Of a stretch of 49,644 bases of DNA, positions 8,126 to 15,056 are shown in pieces; the stretch's first letter is position 1; each line of letters begins with the position of its first letter. The notes under the pieces are model-generated. The model ran no database searches, was not told where the DNA came from, and saw only the letters and a list, made by a program, of their open reading frames with translations. The stretch is from Castellaniella denitrificans (GTDB lineage: Bacteria; Pseudomonadota; Gammaproteobacteria; Burkholderiales; Burkholderiaceae_B): positions 1 to 49,644 of the forward strand of contig NZ_JAPWHE010000014.1 of the NCBI RefSeq assembly GCF_027214045.1, written 5' to 3'. The translations under genes and the position numbers were made by a program.

Positions 8126-8730
8126 GCCGGCACCTGCTCATCAGCCATGGCGGCGATCTTTTTGAACGCCTCATGTTCGGCGCCGATTGCCGTGCGCTGT
8201 TCTTTCGAGATCCGCTCCCAAAACGCCTTGTAGGCGGTCATGCCGGTTTCTGCGGCGGCCTGGGCCTCATTCAGCAGCGCCTGGGTTTCGGGTGATACGA
8301 CCTCGGCTTGCCCGTCATCTTCTTCTGGGTCAATTGCCATGGTCGGGATGACGAAGGTCTGAAAGAGGGCCGTTCGAAACGCCACACTCTGCGCTTTCGT
8401 GGTGGCCTTGTCGCCGGAGTCCATGGCCTCGCCGAAATACTCGGTCTCGACGGTGCTGCCATCCTCAGCGGACATGAAGCGGAATTTCCCGCGCACCTTG
8501 ACGTACTCCGCCGAGCCGCCTTTCTGAGTGGGGAGATCCTTCTCCATGATGGTTTCGTAGCTGGGCAGCACCAGTACCTTATTCCGGATCAAGATGCCGA
8601 CCATGGTGTTCATGGCGCGCTCAATCCCGCGATATCGGTATTTCTGGTGCTCGTTCTTGTCGTCTTTTCCGATGCCGACCTCGGCGGCGTCACGCATGAC
8701 AGCCAGCATGGCTTGTTGAATTGCGCTCAT
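8122..8730 (-). CDS. erf: ERF family single-strand annealing protein
   Basis: 202 residues starting MSAIQQAMLAVM. The ERF signature is present: KNEHQKYRYRGIERAMNTM at about 26-44, then SAEDGSTVETEYFGEAMDSG and DKATTKAQSVAFRTALFQTF. These match the P22 Erf-type fold, which anneals complementary single strands. GAGGAC precedes the ATG at 8730; more upstream in-frame starts lie in the previous gene. Works with the adjacent exonuclease and SSB. Confidence 0.9.
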   Translation of the reverse strand: MSAIQQAMLAVMRDAAEVGIGKDDKNEHQKYRYRGIERAMNTMVGILIRNKVLVLPSYETIMEKDLPTQKGGSAEYVKVRGKFRFMSAEDGSTVETEYFGEAMDSGDKATTKAQSVAFRTALFQTFVIPTMAIDPEEDDGQAEVVSPETQALLNEAQAAAETGMTAYKAFWERISKEQRTAIGAEHEAFKKIAAMADEQVPA

Positions 8731-8737
8731 AGCGTCC

Positions 8738-9820
8738 TCAATAGTTGATCCGCACTGCCGGCACCTTGCCCTGAGCAATCAGGGTGATGGCAAGCTTTGC
8801 GGCCTCAGCGGTCAGCCCACCAGCCACCAGGGCGGCGACGGCGGCGCTGTTGGTCTTGGCCTTGTGTGCCCGGTCGGCTTCGCGGGCCTTCTGTTCGGCC
8901 TCGATGCGGGCGGCTTCATCAGCCTGGCGCTGGATTTCGGCCTTGCGTGCGGCCTCGGCGGCGTCCCTGGCCCGTTGTTCGGCGGCCAGCCGCTCGGCTT
9001 CGGCCCGGGCCTCGGCCAGTTTCTGGCGCTCGATGGCTTCCAGGCGGTCGCGTTCGGCCTGTTCTGCTGCGGCCTTGGCCTGGGCTTCGCGCCGGGCCGC
9101 GGCTTCGCGCTCGGCCCGGGCCTTGGCCTCGGCCTCCCGAGTGGCCCGCTCCGCTGCCTCGCGGGCGATGCGGTCCTTTTCGTCCTGGATGCGCCGGGCC
9201 TCGGCTTCTTCGCGCAGGCGGGCGAGTTCGGCTTGCTCGGCTTCGTATTTCTCGCGGGCAGCCAGGGCGGCGGTCAGGTCTTCGAGGGTGTCCGCCTTCG
9301 CCCGCAGCGCCTCGGTTTCGAATTCCTGCCACGGATCGCCGATCTTTACGGCCTGGACGCGGGCGATGGTCTCGCGAATGGTTGCGGCGTCCTGGCCTGT
9401 GCAAGCCTCGGCTTGCTGGCTGAACCAGGCCACATTGCTTTTGTGTTCGGCAATCCGCTTTTCCTCCGCCTGTTCCCACTCAGTCAGTGGCTGGCGCACT
9501 TCATCTGCCAGGGCATCCAGCGTTTCTCGCATGCGCTTGCGTTCGGCGTCGATCTTTTTGGGGATGTCTTTCAGGCCATCCACCAGATCCTTGCCCATGC
9601 CATCAAGCGCCGTCTTGGCGCGGCGCACCTTGAATGCGAGGCTGGCGATGGCATCCCGGCCCTTTTTTGTGGTCAGCACCGGCGTATGGCCCATGACCTC
9701 GGCACGGATGCGCTCGATGTAGGGATCCAGGCCCTGGGGCTGCTGGTAGACCTGCAGCGCGGTTTCGGCCGGCGGCAACAGATCCAGTTCAGTGGTTTCG
9801 ACTTCTGCGACTTCGCTCAT
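8738..9820 (-). CDS. Long Ala/Glu/Arg coiled-coil protein of the recombination operon
   Basis: 360 residues. Residues 1-130 form a helical head (KKGRDAIASLAFKVRRAKTA). About 150-320 is an almost continuous charged coiled coil (AERDRL, EAEAKARAEREAAARREAQ). The C-terminal 35 residues are a small Ala/Leu-rich domain ending VPAVRINY. Such proteins are often mislabelled TolA-like. The position immediately upstream of ERF and an exonuclease is typical for phage proteins of this type and suggests a recombination accessory. The start at 9820 (GAGG upstream) is preferred over an ATG at 9847. Confidence 0.8.
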   Translation of the reverse strand: MSEVAEVETTELDLLPPAETALQVYQQPQGLDPYIERIRAEVMGHTPVLTTKKGRDAIASLAFKVRRAKTALDGMGKDLVDGLKDIPKKIDAERKRMRETLDALADEVRQPLTEWEQAEEKRIAEHKSNVAWFSQQAEACTGQDAATIRETIARVQAVKIGDPWQEFETEALRAKADTLEDLTAALAAREKYEAEQAELARLREEAEARRIQDEKDRIAREAAERATREAEAKARAEREAAARREAQAKAAAEQAERDRLEAIERQKLAEARAEAERLAAEQRARDAAEAARKAEIQRQADEAARIEAEQKAREADRAHKAKTNSAAVAALVAGGLTAEAAKLAITLIAQGKVPAVRINY

Positions 9821-9822
9821 TT

Positions 9823-9978
9823 TCAATATCCTCGGCTTTTCAGCCATAAATCCTCAGCCGCGTCTGCCAGCAGATCGGCGGCGTATTCGTTATCGTCCGG
9901 CCCATTGAGCTCGTCGTCTTCGGGGGCCTCGTCGTCTGGCGGCTCTGCGCTGGGTCCGCCCAGATGCTGCCAGCCCAT
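9823..9978 (-). CDS. Small acidic phage protein
   Basis: 51 residues, very acidic (PPDDEAPEDDELNGPDDNEY) with a C-terminal amphipathic helix. A GGGG motif precedes the ATG at 9978, and it is packed tightly between neighbours. An acidic DNA-mimic-like composition is notable but proves nothing. Confidence 0.55.
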   Translation of the reverse strand: MGWQHLGGPSAEPPDDEAPEDDELNGPDDNEYAADLLADAAEDLWLKSRGY

Positions 9979-9979
9979 G

Positions 9980-10207
9980 TCAGTACCCCGCAGCCGCGCC
10001 GACAAACGGCACGACGACGAAAAACATGGCCAGCACAGCCAGGGCGCCGATCCAGGCCTTCGCCGGGATCAATTCGTCGGGGTCCAGGTTGCGCCAGCCG
10101 AAGCGGGGCGCCAGGGCAGGGCGGATCCTGCTCACCCACAGCGCGTCGCCAGCGGCAGCAAATGAGACAGCCGCCAGCCACATGAAAAGCGAATCCACTG
10201 CGCTCAT
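9980..10207 (-). CDS. Small two-helix membrane protein
   Basis: 75 residues starting MSAVDSLFMWLAAVSFAAAG. One hydrophobic helix lies at 5-20 and a second at 52-72 (ALAVLAMFFVVVPFVGAAAG). GGAG is 7 bases before the ATG at 10207. It is the first gene after a 640-base largely gene-free stretch. Confidence 0.65.
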   Translation of the reverse strand: MSAVDSLFMWLAAVSFAAAGDALWVSRIRPALAPRFGWRNLDPDELIPAKAWIGALAVLAMFFVVVPFVGAAAGY

Positions 10208-10847
10208 GTCAGTCTCCAAAAAAGGTCGAGGGTCTGCTTGCGTTCCCCGCCGTCACGTCCGTTCATGACCGTCCGGTATTGGCGGGTTCAGGAGCTCAGC
10301 CCTCGGCAGACAGCACGAAGCCCCCGGATATGGCACCGGTTGCGCACGTACTCAGCAGAATGGGAAAGGAGACAAGCCGCCGACGCTTGCCGCGCCGTGC
10401 TGTCTGCGGAAGGCTGATGGGAATTGGCCCGTTTCGTGGGCCAGGCGTCCAGATCACGCCGGGGCCAAACTGAAACCTCGTCCACCCCACGCTCTCGCAT
10501 TACCCGCCAGGCCGACCTGGTTTACGGGGTAGGGGAAGAATCAGATTTGGAAAAGGAGAAGGGGTCTGCCGATGATCGCAGGCCGCTTTTTTGGCGCTCT
10601 GAATGCCGGTGTTTGCCTATGCGCCCACCGCCGGCTGGGACGTCCAGACGATCCCTTGCGGGCCGCTCTGGCTGCGGGTTTGTTGGGTGCCGGTTACCCC
10701 GAGTCCGGCGGCCGTGCGAGACGGCCGGGTTAGGTGGATGACCCCGGCTTTCACCATGCGGGGAATGGGCCTATGCGCCTGCAGGCTGGCGTTTGAGTAC
10801 AAATGTGTGACAATGACAGGCTTTACCTAAACTTGAGGAAGATTTCC
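10208..10847. other. Largely gene-free stretch with an unexplained inverted repeat
   Basis: No convincing long gene is present. It contains a perfect 12-bp inverted repeat (10306-10317 and 10396-10407), an inner CAAGC/GCTTG hairpin near 10374-10390, and one possible short plus-strand gene (10572-10733). It separates the recombination block from the promoter-proximal leftward genes. It may hold a structured RNA or decayed genes. Confidence 0.5.
10572..10733 (+). CDS. Possible short plus-strand gene
   Basis: 53 codons starting MIAGRFFGALNAGVCLCAHR, with AAGGGG 7 bases ahead of the ATG. It runs against the operon. The second half is Gly/Arg-rich and could be chance. Low confidence. Confidence 0.25.
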   Translation: MIAGRFFGALNAGVCLCAHRRLGRPDDPLRAALAAGLLGAGYPESGGRARRPG

Positions 10848-11006
10848 ATGGGCAATAAGATCGTTACTGAAGCCGACCGTAAGCGCACTCCCCGTCCCGT
10901 CCTCCCAAAAGGCGTGACCCTTACCACTCGAAGCAGCAAACATGTGAGTAAAGAGCGTGGCCCGCATATCCATCACAAGAAAAATCCCGGCAAACGTCAC
11001 CGCTAG
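10848..11006 (+). CDS. Small basic protein on the plus strand
   Basis: 52 residues, strongly basic (KRTPRPVLPKGVTLTTR and a HHKKNPGKRHR tail). GAGGAAG precedes the ATG at 10848. It is AT-richer than the flanks and runs against the leftward operon, so it is probably expressed on its own. A nucleic-acid-binding role is possible from charge alone. Confidence 0.6.
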   Translation: MGNKIVTEADRKRTPRPVLPKGVTLTTRSSKHVSKERGPHIHHKKNPGKRHR

Positions 11007-11119
11007 GGTTAATCTCTGGGGTCAGTTCGTCAGCCTGTGCGATGGCCCCGGCTTGACGCAACCGGGTGCGGCCTGGACCTCGGCACTGCTCATATCCGAG
11101 TCATGCAGGCGTTGAGGGG

Positions 11120-11509
11120 TCAGTATTCAAGCGGCGTTTGAGTCAGACCGCCCGCCGCCGCCTGGACGTCGCTCTGGTATTCATTGTCTGAAATCAGGGC
11201 CAGCCGGATGGTCTGCGCCATGCTTCTGGCCTCATGAGCGGCGCACTCATCGCGTCCGCCGTTCTCCATGGATTCGGTCGCGTTCTCCAGGATGGCAGCG
11301 GCCCCCGCAAGCAGCTTCGCGTATCCCGTCGAGTTTTCCGCATCCTTCCTCAGCGCCTGTATCTCAGGTGATTGCAGGACGGCGGCTTCGATGGCGCGGG
11401 CGATCTCAAGGTCGTATCTGAGCGGCACGTCGGCATACTCAGTCACTCCGGCATCGTTGAGCGTCTGAGCAATCTGCTCGTCCGTCAGGATCTGGGTTTC
11501 AGTGGTCAT
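11120..11509 (-). CDS. Hypothetical phage protein
   Basis: 129 residues starting MTTETQILTDEQIAQTLNDA; acidic and helical, ending in a block resembling Ea22-type C-termini (SMAQTIRLALISD). GGAGGGC precedes the ATG at 11509. It overlaps the upstream gene by 11 bases at a junction sequence that is repeated one gene earlier. Confidence 0.65.
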   Translation of the reverse strand: MTTETQILTDEQIAQTLNDAGVTEYADVPLRYDLEIARAIEAAVLQSPEIQALRKDAENSTGYAKLLAGAAAILENATESMENGGRDECAAHEARSMAQTIRLALISDNEYQSDVQAAAGGLTQTPLEY

Positions 11510-11834
11510 GATTTGCCCTCCGAGCCTGAACGACTCGAAACCCACGAATGAATAGCCCATTGGTGAACTGGATGTATGAGTTCGTGGGGTCACCGTGGCC
11601 GCAACAGGCATTCGATACGCCCGGAAGGAGCCCAAGGCACTGATCGACCGCGCCGTCGCCCGACCACTCTTTCTGGCCACAAACGGCGCAAGGCCTGACT
11701 TCGCCGCCCCACCCCGGAATCGGTTTTCCGTTATCTGCGTAGACCCACATGTCGTTGCGCCATACGATTGGATGGCCGCGAAATGTGGACACGCCAGACC
11801 GTAAGGCTTCTTCAGCCATTGTTTCAGTGGTCAT
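11499..11834 (-). CDS. Cysteine-rich zinc-ribbon-like phage protein
   Basis: 111 residues. CAVCGQ at about 49-54 and DQCLGLLPGVSNACCGHGD at about 64-82 supply four or five possible zinc ligands. The segment ACCGHGDPTNSYIQFTNG is a recurring signature of a short phage family of unknown role. The start at 11834 overlaps the upstream gene by 11 bases, with only a weak SD, so translation is probably coupled. Confidence 0.7.
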   Translation of the reverse strand: MTTETMAEEALRSGVSTFRGHPIVWRNDMWVYADNGKPIPGWGGEVRPCAVCGQKEWSGDGAVDQCLGLLPGVSNACCGHGDPTNSYIQFTNGLFIRGFRVVQARRANHDH

Positions 11835-12099
11835 GATTGGGTTCCATCACCGCCTCGATATCGGAAGCATCAAGCTTCTTCCAGTTCTTCACTACGCCGG
11901 TATCGATGTCGATTTCCAGAATCACGTAATCGCCGTAGTGGTCGCCCGGCATGAAGTCGGGCACATATCCGTCATCCTGTTCGTGCAGGATGTCGCCCTG
12001 GGCGTCCAGAATCTGGTAGCTGAATCGATCGCTGACCTTCATGTGGATATTGATGGTCTTGGCGTCTACCTTGACCTGTTTCGTCTGGCTGATTTCCAT
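11824..12099 (-). CDS. First gene of the leftward early operon, unknown function
   Basis: 91 residues starting MEISQTKQVKVDAKTINIH. The start at 12099 is fixed by AAGGAGAACGAG directly before it. Beta-rich N-terminus (FSYQILDAQGDILHEQDDGYV), acidic overall. It follows a 400-base leader that carries boxA- and boxB-like elements. No family recognised. Confidence 0.7.
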   Translation of the reverse strand: MEISQTKQVKVDAKTINIHMKVSDRFSYQILDAQGDILHEQDDGYVPDFMPGDHYGDYVILEIDIDTGVVKNWKKLDASDIEAVMEPNHDH

Positions 12100-12263
12100 C
12101 TCGTTCTCCTTGTCATCCGGCGCAGCACTCGGTTGAATGCGGCTTCGGATGCGGCCTGCGAACAGGCCGTGATGTATTGCCCTGCGCAACTCCCTGCTAT
12201 GCAGGCTCGCAGTGTCCCGGACTTCTCCCGGTGGTCATCTGCCGATTACTCGCCATCGGCTGA

Positions 12264-12389
12264 TTACTGGCGTCCCAATTTCCTCGAATTCGGGGGAATT
12301 GCGGAACACTTGCGCGCCAGGTTCTGCGCCCGTCGCGGTCGTGATCTTCGGCGTCTTTTCTGCCCAGGGCTGCCGTCTCCCTGTCGCAT
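12264..12389 (-). CDS. Possible arginine-rich leader peptide (antiterminator candidate)
   Basis: 41 codons read from an ATG at 12389. The middle is KRRRRSRPRRAQNLARK, which resembles the arginine-rich RNA-binding segments of lambdoid N proteins. The frame lies immediately after the boxA/hairpin elements in the PL leader. The SD is poor and codon use is not clearly coding, so this may be chance. Confidence 0.25.
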   Translation of the reverse strand: MRQGDGSPGQKRRRRSRPRRAQNLARKCSAIPPNSRKLGRQ

Positions 12390-12401
12390 CGCTTCGCAGC
12401 G
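12390..12401 (-). promoter_or_regulatory. boxB-like hairpin with GNRA loop
   Basis: The minus-strand transcript reads CGCTGCGAAGCG, a 4-bp stem with a GCGA tetraloop. It lies 27 bases downstream of the boxA-like element. Lambda boxB forms a GNRA-like fold, but its spacing from boxA is shorter, so this is a candidate only. Confidence 0.4.
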
Positions 12402-12428
12402 GTTGCGGGGCGTTTCTGTGATTCGTCG

Positions 12429-12440
12429 TGTTAAAGAGCG
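12429..12440 (-). promoter_or_regulatory. boxA antitermination element in the PL leader
   Basis: The minus-strand transcript reads CGCTCTTTAACA. This matches the boxA core shared by lambda nut and rrn leaders (known: NusB/S10 binding). It lies about 60 bases downstream of the PL -10 element, where a nutL site would be expected. Confidence 0.65.
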
Positions 12441-12500
12441 GGGTCTTGCTGCATCCCTGTCGCTGGCCCTGGGGCCTAGGCTTGGGGATGCGTTGGAGTA

Positions 12501-12530
12501 ATTGAACCATAGTTCATAAAGAGTTGTCAA
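12501..12530 (-). promoter_or_regulatory. Leftward early promoter (PL)
   Basis: On the minus strand a perfect -35 TTGACA (12525-12530) is separated by 18 bases from TTCAAT (12501-12506). Both hexamers overlap the two operator sites. The rightward promoter has the same spacing and the same -10. Confidence 0.75.
12503..12516. promoter_or_regulatory. Operator OL, proximal site
   Basis: TGAACCATAGTTCA is a near-perfect 14-bp palindrome. It is the same motif as at the cI/cro switch (17600-17613) and covers the PL -10. Confidence 0.8.
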
Positions 12531-12540
12531 CCATAGTTCA
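12527..12540. promoter_or_regulatory. Operator OL, distal site
   Basis: TCAACCATAGTTCA, 24 bp centre-to-centre from the first OL site, overlaps the PL -35. The same 24-bp spacing is found at the rightward promoter. Confidence 0.8.
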
Positions 12541-12572
12541 ATACGAGGAACAAAAGTTCACGCAAAGAACAC

Positions 12573-12594
12573 AAAAAAGCCGCCCGAGGGTGGC
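12573..12594 (-). terminator. Likely terminator shielding PL from the lysogenic region
   Basis: The minus-strand transcript forms a GCC/GGC plus CCC/GGG stem with one mismatch, followed by TTTTTT. It would stop leftward read-through from the immunity genes before it reaches PL. Confidence 0.5.
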
Positions 12595-12778
12595 GCGTGT
12601 GCCGATCTGATCCGGCTCTGGAGCGAGTGGGGAGCCGGGCCTGGCCGGGCTCAGATCAGGGGCAGGGCTGACGGCCCTGGCTGGCAGACCCGGATGAACG
12701 ATGTCCTGAAGAAGGCTGTGGCCAGGAAGCGCGCGTAGGACTGAAACCGCCTGCAGATGGAAGGCAGAATAGGTTTCC

Positions 12779-12784
12779 TATAAT
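12779..12784 (+). promoter_or_regulatory. Perfect -10 element just ahead of the nuclease gene
   Basis: TATAAT lies 8 bases before the ATG at 12793, so the transcript would start within a few bases of the start codon. No good -35 is seen at 16-18 bp. Confidence 0.4.
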
Positions 12785-12792
12785 CGGCGGCC

Positions 12793-13713
12793 ATGGCAAC
12801 AAAGAAACAGGCGGGCCGCCGTACCGCAAAGCGCAGGTCGGCCCCACGCAAGAAGCAGGCAGGCGGCGGCTTCGCAAAGCTCCTCAAGACGGCATTTCTC
12901 TCGGCGGCGGTGTCCTTCGCCGCCATGCTGTGGGCGCTGCATCCGCAGCTACTCGACCAGATCGGCGTCGACCGGATCCTGGCGAATCTGGAGCAGGCCC
13001 AGCCGCGGCAGGACGTCGCCAGCACCCGGCAGGCCGCGCCGGCGGCGCATGACGGGCACATCCAGACGTCTTTCGCGCAGTGCCGCGAATTTTTCCCCCA
13101 TCAGACGCCGCCCGTCGTGCCGGCCAGGCCGACCCAGCGCGAGCTATGCTTCTCGTCCTTTGCCATTCTGTACAGCGGCCAGCGGAAAACCCCGGTGCTG
13201 GTTGCCGAGCGCCTGAACCGACAAACGCTTATCGCCGCCCAGAGCATCGCGCGCACCGATAGCTTCTACGAAGAGGCACGCCTGCCGGCGTCCGAGCGGG
13301 CAGGGCTGGACGACTACAGGGGGTCGGGCTTTGATCGCGGCCACATGGCGCCGGCAGGCGACATGCCCGACGACCAGGCGATGGCGCAGAGCTTCAGCTT
13401 GGCCAACATGATCCCGCAGGCCCCGCAGGCGAATCGAGGCGCCTGGAACAAGATCGAGCAGGACACCCGCAAGTATGTGATGCGCGCCAAGGGTGACGTG
13501 TATGTGATCTCGGGTCCAGTCTATGGCGATCACCCCCAGACAATCGGGGCCGCGAGGGTCGCGGTGCCCGACTACACGTTCAAGGTCGTCTTCGACGCCA
13601 CGACAGGCCGTTCCTGGGTGCACTGGCTGGCCAACAGCCCAGATGCGCGGCCCGGCGCACCCATCAGCTACGAGGAGTTCGTCAAGCGGACGGGTCTGCG
13701 GGTGCTGGGTTAG
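12793..13713 (+). CDS. Membrane-anchored DNA/RNA non-specific endonuclease (NUC1 type)
   Basis: 306 residues. The N-terminus is very basic (residues 1-24). A hydrophobic helix follows at about 31-48 (LKTAFLSAAVSFAAMLWAL), giving a type II membrane anchor with the catalytic domain outside the cytoplasm. The nuclease signature DRGHMAPAGD (181-190, catalytic His184) and NMIPQAPQANRGAWNKIE (205-222, metal-binding Asn) match the beta-beta-alpha metal family PF01223. It lies between PL and the repressor, where lambda carries rex. A role in degrading incoming DNA in the periplasm is an inference. There is no clear SD. Confidence 0.9.
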   Translation: MATKKQAGRRTAKRRSAPRKKQAGGGFAKLLKTAFLSAAVSFAAMLWALHPQLLDQIGVDRILANLEQAQPRQDVASTRQAAPAAHDGHIQTSFAQCREFFPHQTPPVVPARPTQRELCFSSFAILYSGQRKTPVLVAERLNRQTLIAAQSIARTDSFYEEARLPASERAGLDDYRGSGFDRGHMAPAGDMPDDQAMAQSFSLANMIPQAPQANRGAWNKIEQDTRKYVMRAKGDVYVISGPVYGDHPQTIGAARVAVPDYTFKVVFDATTGRSWVHWLANSPDARPGAPISYEEFVKRTGLRVLG

Positions 13714-13718
13714 GACAC

Positions 13719-13740
13719 AAAAAAGCCGCTCTAGCCGGCT
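13719..13740 (-). terminator. Leftward intrinsic terminator after the nuclease
   Basis: The minus-strand transcript reads AGCCG, a 7-base loop, CGGCT, then TTTTTT. It opposes the nuclease gene and would block leftward read-through. Confidence 0.6.
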
Positions 13741-13852
13741 GGTGGTGAGGGGGGCTTGACGTAGGTTCTTATGGCCGCATATAAGCAGTAAGGCATTTTT
13801 TTTAGCGTTTGTTTCTGGCAGTGCGCCTAGACAGCCAAGGTAGAATAAGGCT

Positions 13853-14113
13853 ATGGAATTCGTACACTACGTCGCGCCGTCCTACAAGCAGGACGAGCTT
13901 TTCGCCAAGGCCAATGAGGTCTATGGTGAGGGCGCGGTGTTCCCGTACGCAAATGGCTTTTTTGTTACGACGGACGACCCTACGTCTGAGGTTTCCACCA
14001 AGATCGGCATCCGCGATGGATCAGTGGGGTCTGGTGTCGTACTGCGCGTCACAACCTACAACGGGCGGGCGCCGGCCGACCTGTGGGAATGGCTTGCCAA
14101 GGGGTTGGCATGA
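13853..14113 (+). CDS. Small hypothetical protein
   Basis: 86 residues starting MEFVHYVAPSYKQDELFAKA. AAGG precedes the ATG. It reads as a small alpha/beta domain (GAVFPYANGFFVTTDD, VVLRVTTYNG). It overlaps the next gene as ATGA, so the two form an operon. No family recognised. Confidence 0.65.
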   Translation: MEFVHYVAPSYKQDELFAKANEVYGEGAVFPYANGFFVTTDDPTSEVSTKIGIRDGSVGSGVVLRVTTYNGRAPADLWEWLAKGLA

Positions 14114-14430
14114 GCAGGCAGGGTCAGGATTTCTACCAAGAGGGGCCTCCTCGTCAAAGAGAGACCAATCCGAGGGACATTCCATCTCCGGCAATGCCAT
14201 CCGACATGCAGCCGTTCATCTGGCAGCAACTTGGAGACATCCAGCGCTGCCTCGGTAGAATTGAGGAGGGACAGGCTCGCATTAAGGAGCGCCTCTCGAA
14301 CGTCGAAGAAAAAACAACAAAGACAGCAGAGAAGCTGAGTCGCATCCTGTGGATTTCTGCTGGCGCAGGCGCTGTGATTGGAGTCTTGGTAAGCATAGCG
14401 ACCAGCTTGCTGAAGTACCTCCCGAAGTAA
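14110..14430 (+). CDS. Small tail-anchored coiled-coil membrane protein
   Basis: 107 residues. A coiled coil at about 40-75 (QLGDIQRCLGRIEEGQARIK) is followed by a C-terminal hydrophobic helix at 81-100 (ILWISAGAGAVIGVLVSIA). The shape resembles XhlA-like phage membrane proteins. AAGGGG precedes the ATG at 14110, which overlaps the previous stop. Confidence 0.7.
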   Translation: MSRQGQDFYQEGPPRQRETNPRDIPSPAMPSDMQPFIWQQLGDIQRCLGRIEEGQARIKERLSNVEEKTTKTAEKLSRILWISAGAGAVIGVLVSIATSLLKYLPK

Positions 14431-14449
14431 CCACTGCCCCTCAGGCATG

Positions 14450-14471
14450 AAAAAGCCCTCCGGAGAGGGCT
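14450..14471 (-). terminator. Terminator of the lysogenic (cI to immA) series
   Basis: The minus-strand stem AGCCCTC/GAGGGCT with a 4-base loop is followed by TTTTTC. It sits 17 bases after the metallopeptidase stop. Confidence 0.85.
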
Positions 14472-14487
14472 GTGATGGAGGGCATGC

Positions 14488-15054
14488 CTACTCTATTAGT
14501 TTCAGATTCTTCAGTCTATAGGTCATAGCTTTCTGAGACACCACGAATCGGCTTGCCATTTTAGAAATGAATTTATCCACAGGCATGCCGTTTTCAGGAG
14601 CATGCGCCTCGTTGTACGCGCCGATAATTTGAACGCCTTCCTGCACAAGTAGCGGCTTTGGCATGAGCAACTGAGCAGCAAAGCTGTTCGCTTCGAATTC
14701 GAAATTATCCCAATAGGACGCTGTCCTGCTCATGGTCTTTCTGTTGTCAGTAAAGCCCTGGCGCGCTTGATCAGAATGGAGGCAGTAATGTCCTATTTCA
14801 TGAGCAAGCGTGAATCGCCGCCTTGGCTCGTAAGAGTTCTCGAAGCGGTCGATTGTGACGACCGGAGATCCATCCGTGAATTTGATGCTCCCCACCTCAT
14901 CGTTGGGCATGTCTTCGTACTCGATACGTATCCCAAGCATTTCGGCCACTTGATCCACATTTATCGGGGCGCTATATGGGAAGGAGTATTCGTCCCTTAG
15001 GAGGTGAAGCAAGTCGACGGCATTTTGGAATGTGCGGGTAGCGATGTCGTACAT
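14488..15054 (-). CDS. ImmA/IrrE family zinc metallopeptidase
   Basis: 188 residues. HEIGH at 85-89 provides the two His ligands and the catalytic Glu. FEFEANSFAAQLLMP at about 118-132 provides the third ligand, Glu121, and the family's usual AxxLLMP block. The C-terminus (VVSQKAMTYRLKNLKLI) is the usual short helical tail. Known members (ICEBs1 ImmA, IrrE) cleave or activate repressors. Here it lies in the lysogenic region with an S24 repressor and directly follows a 2TM protein gene (its start lies 2 bases after that gene's stop). It could act in induction or with that partner as an abortive system. GGGAGG precedes the ATG. Confidence 0.9.
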   Translation of the reverse strand: MYDIATRTFQNAVDLLHLLRDEYSFPYSAPINVDQVAEMLGIRIEYEDMPNDEVGSIKFTDGSPVVTIDRFENSYEPRRRFTLAHEIGHYCLHSDQARQGFTDNRKTMSRTASYWDNFEFEANSFAAQLLMPKPLLVQEGVQIIGAYNEAHAPENGMPVDKFISKMASRFVVSQKAMTYRLKNLKLIE

Positions 15055-15056
15055 TG

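Noticed and set aside
8864-10165. Long plus-strand open frame of 433 codons
   Set aside because: Antisense to the Ala/Glu/Arg coiled-coil gene; the biased codon pattern opens the opposite strand. Low-complexity Gly/Phe/Leu product without motifs or SD.
11749-12501. Plus-strand open frame of 250 codons
   Set aside because: Antisense to the first leftward gene and the leader; it crosses the boxA element and the PL region and has no SD or motif.
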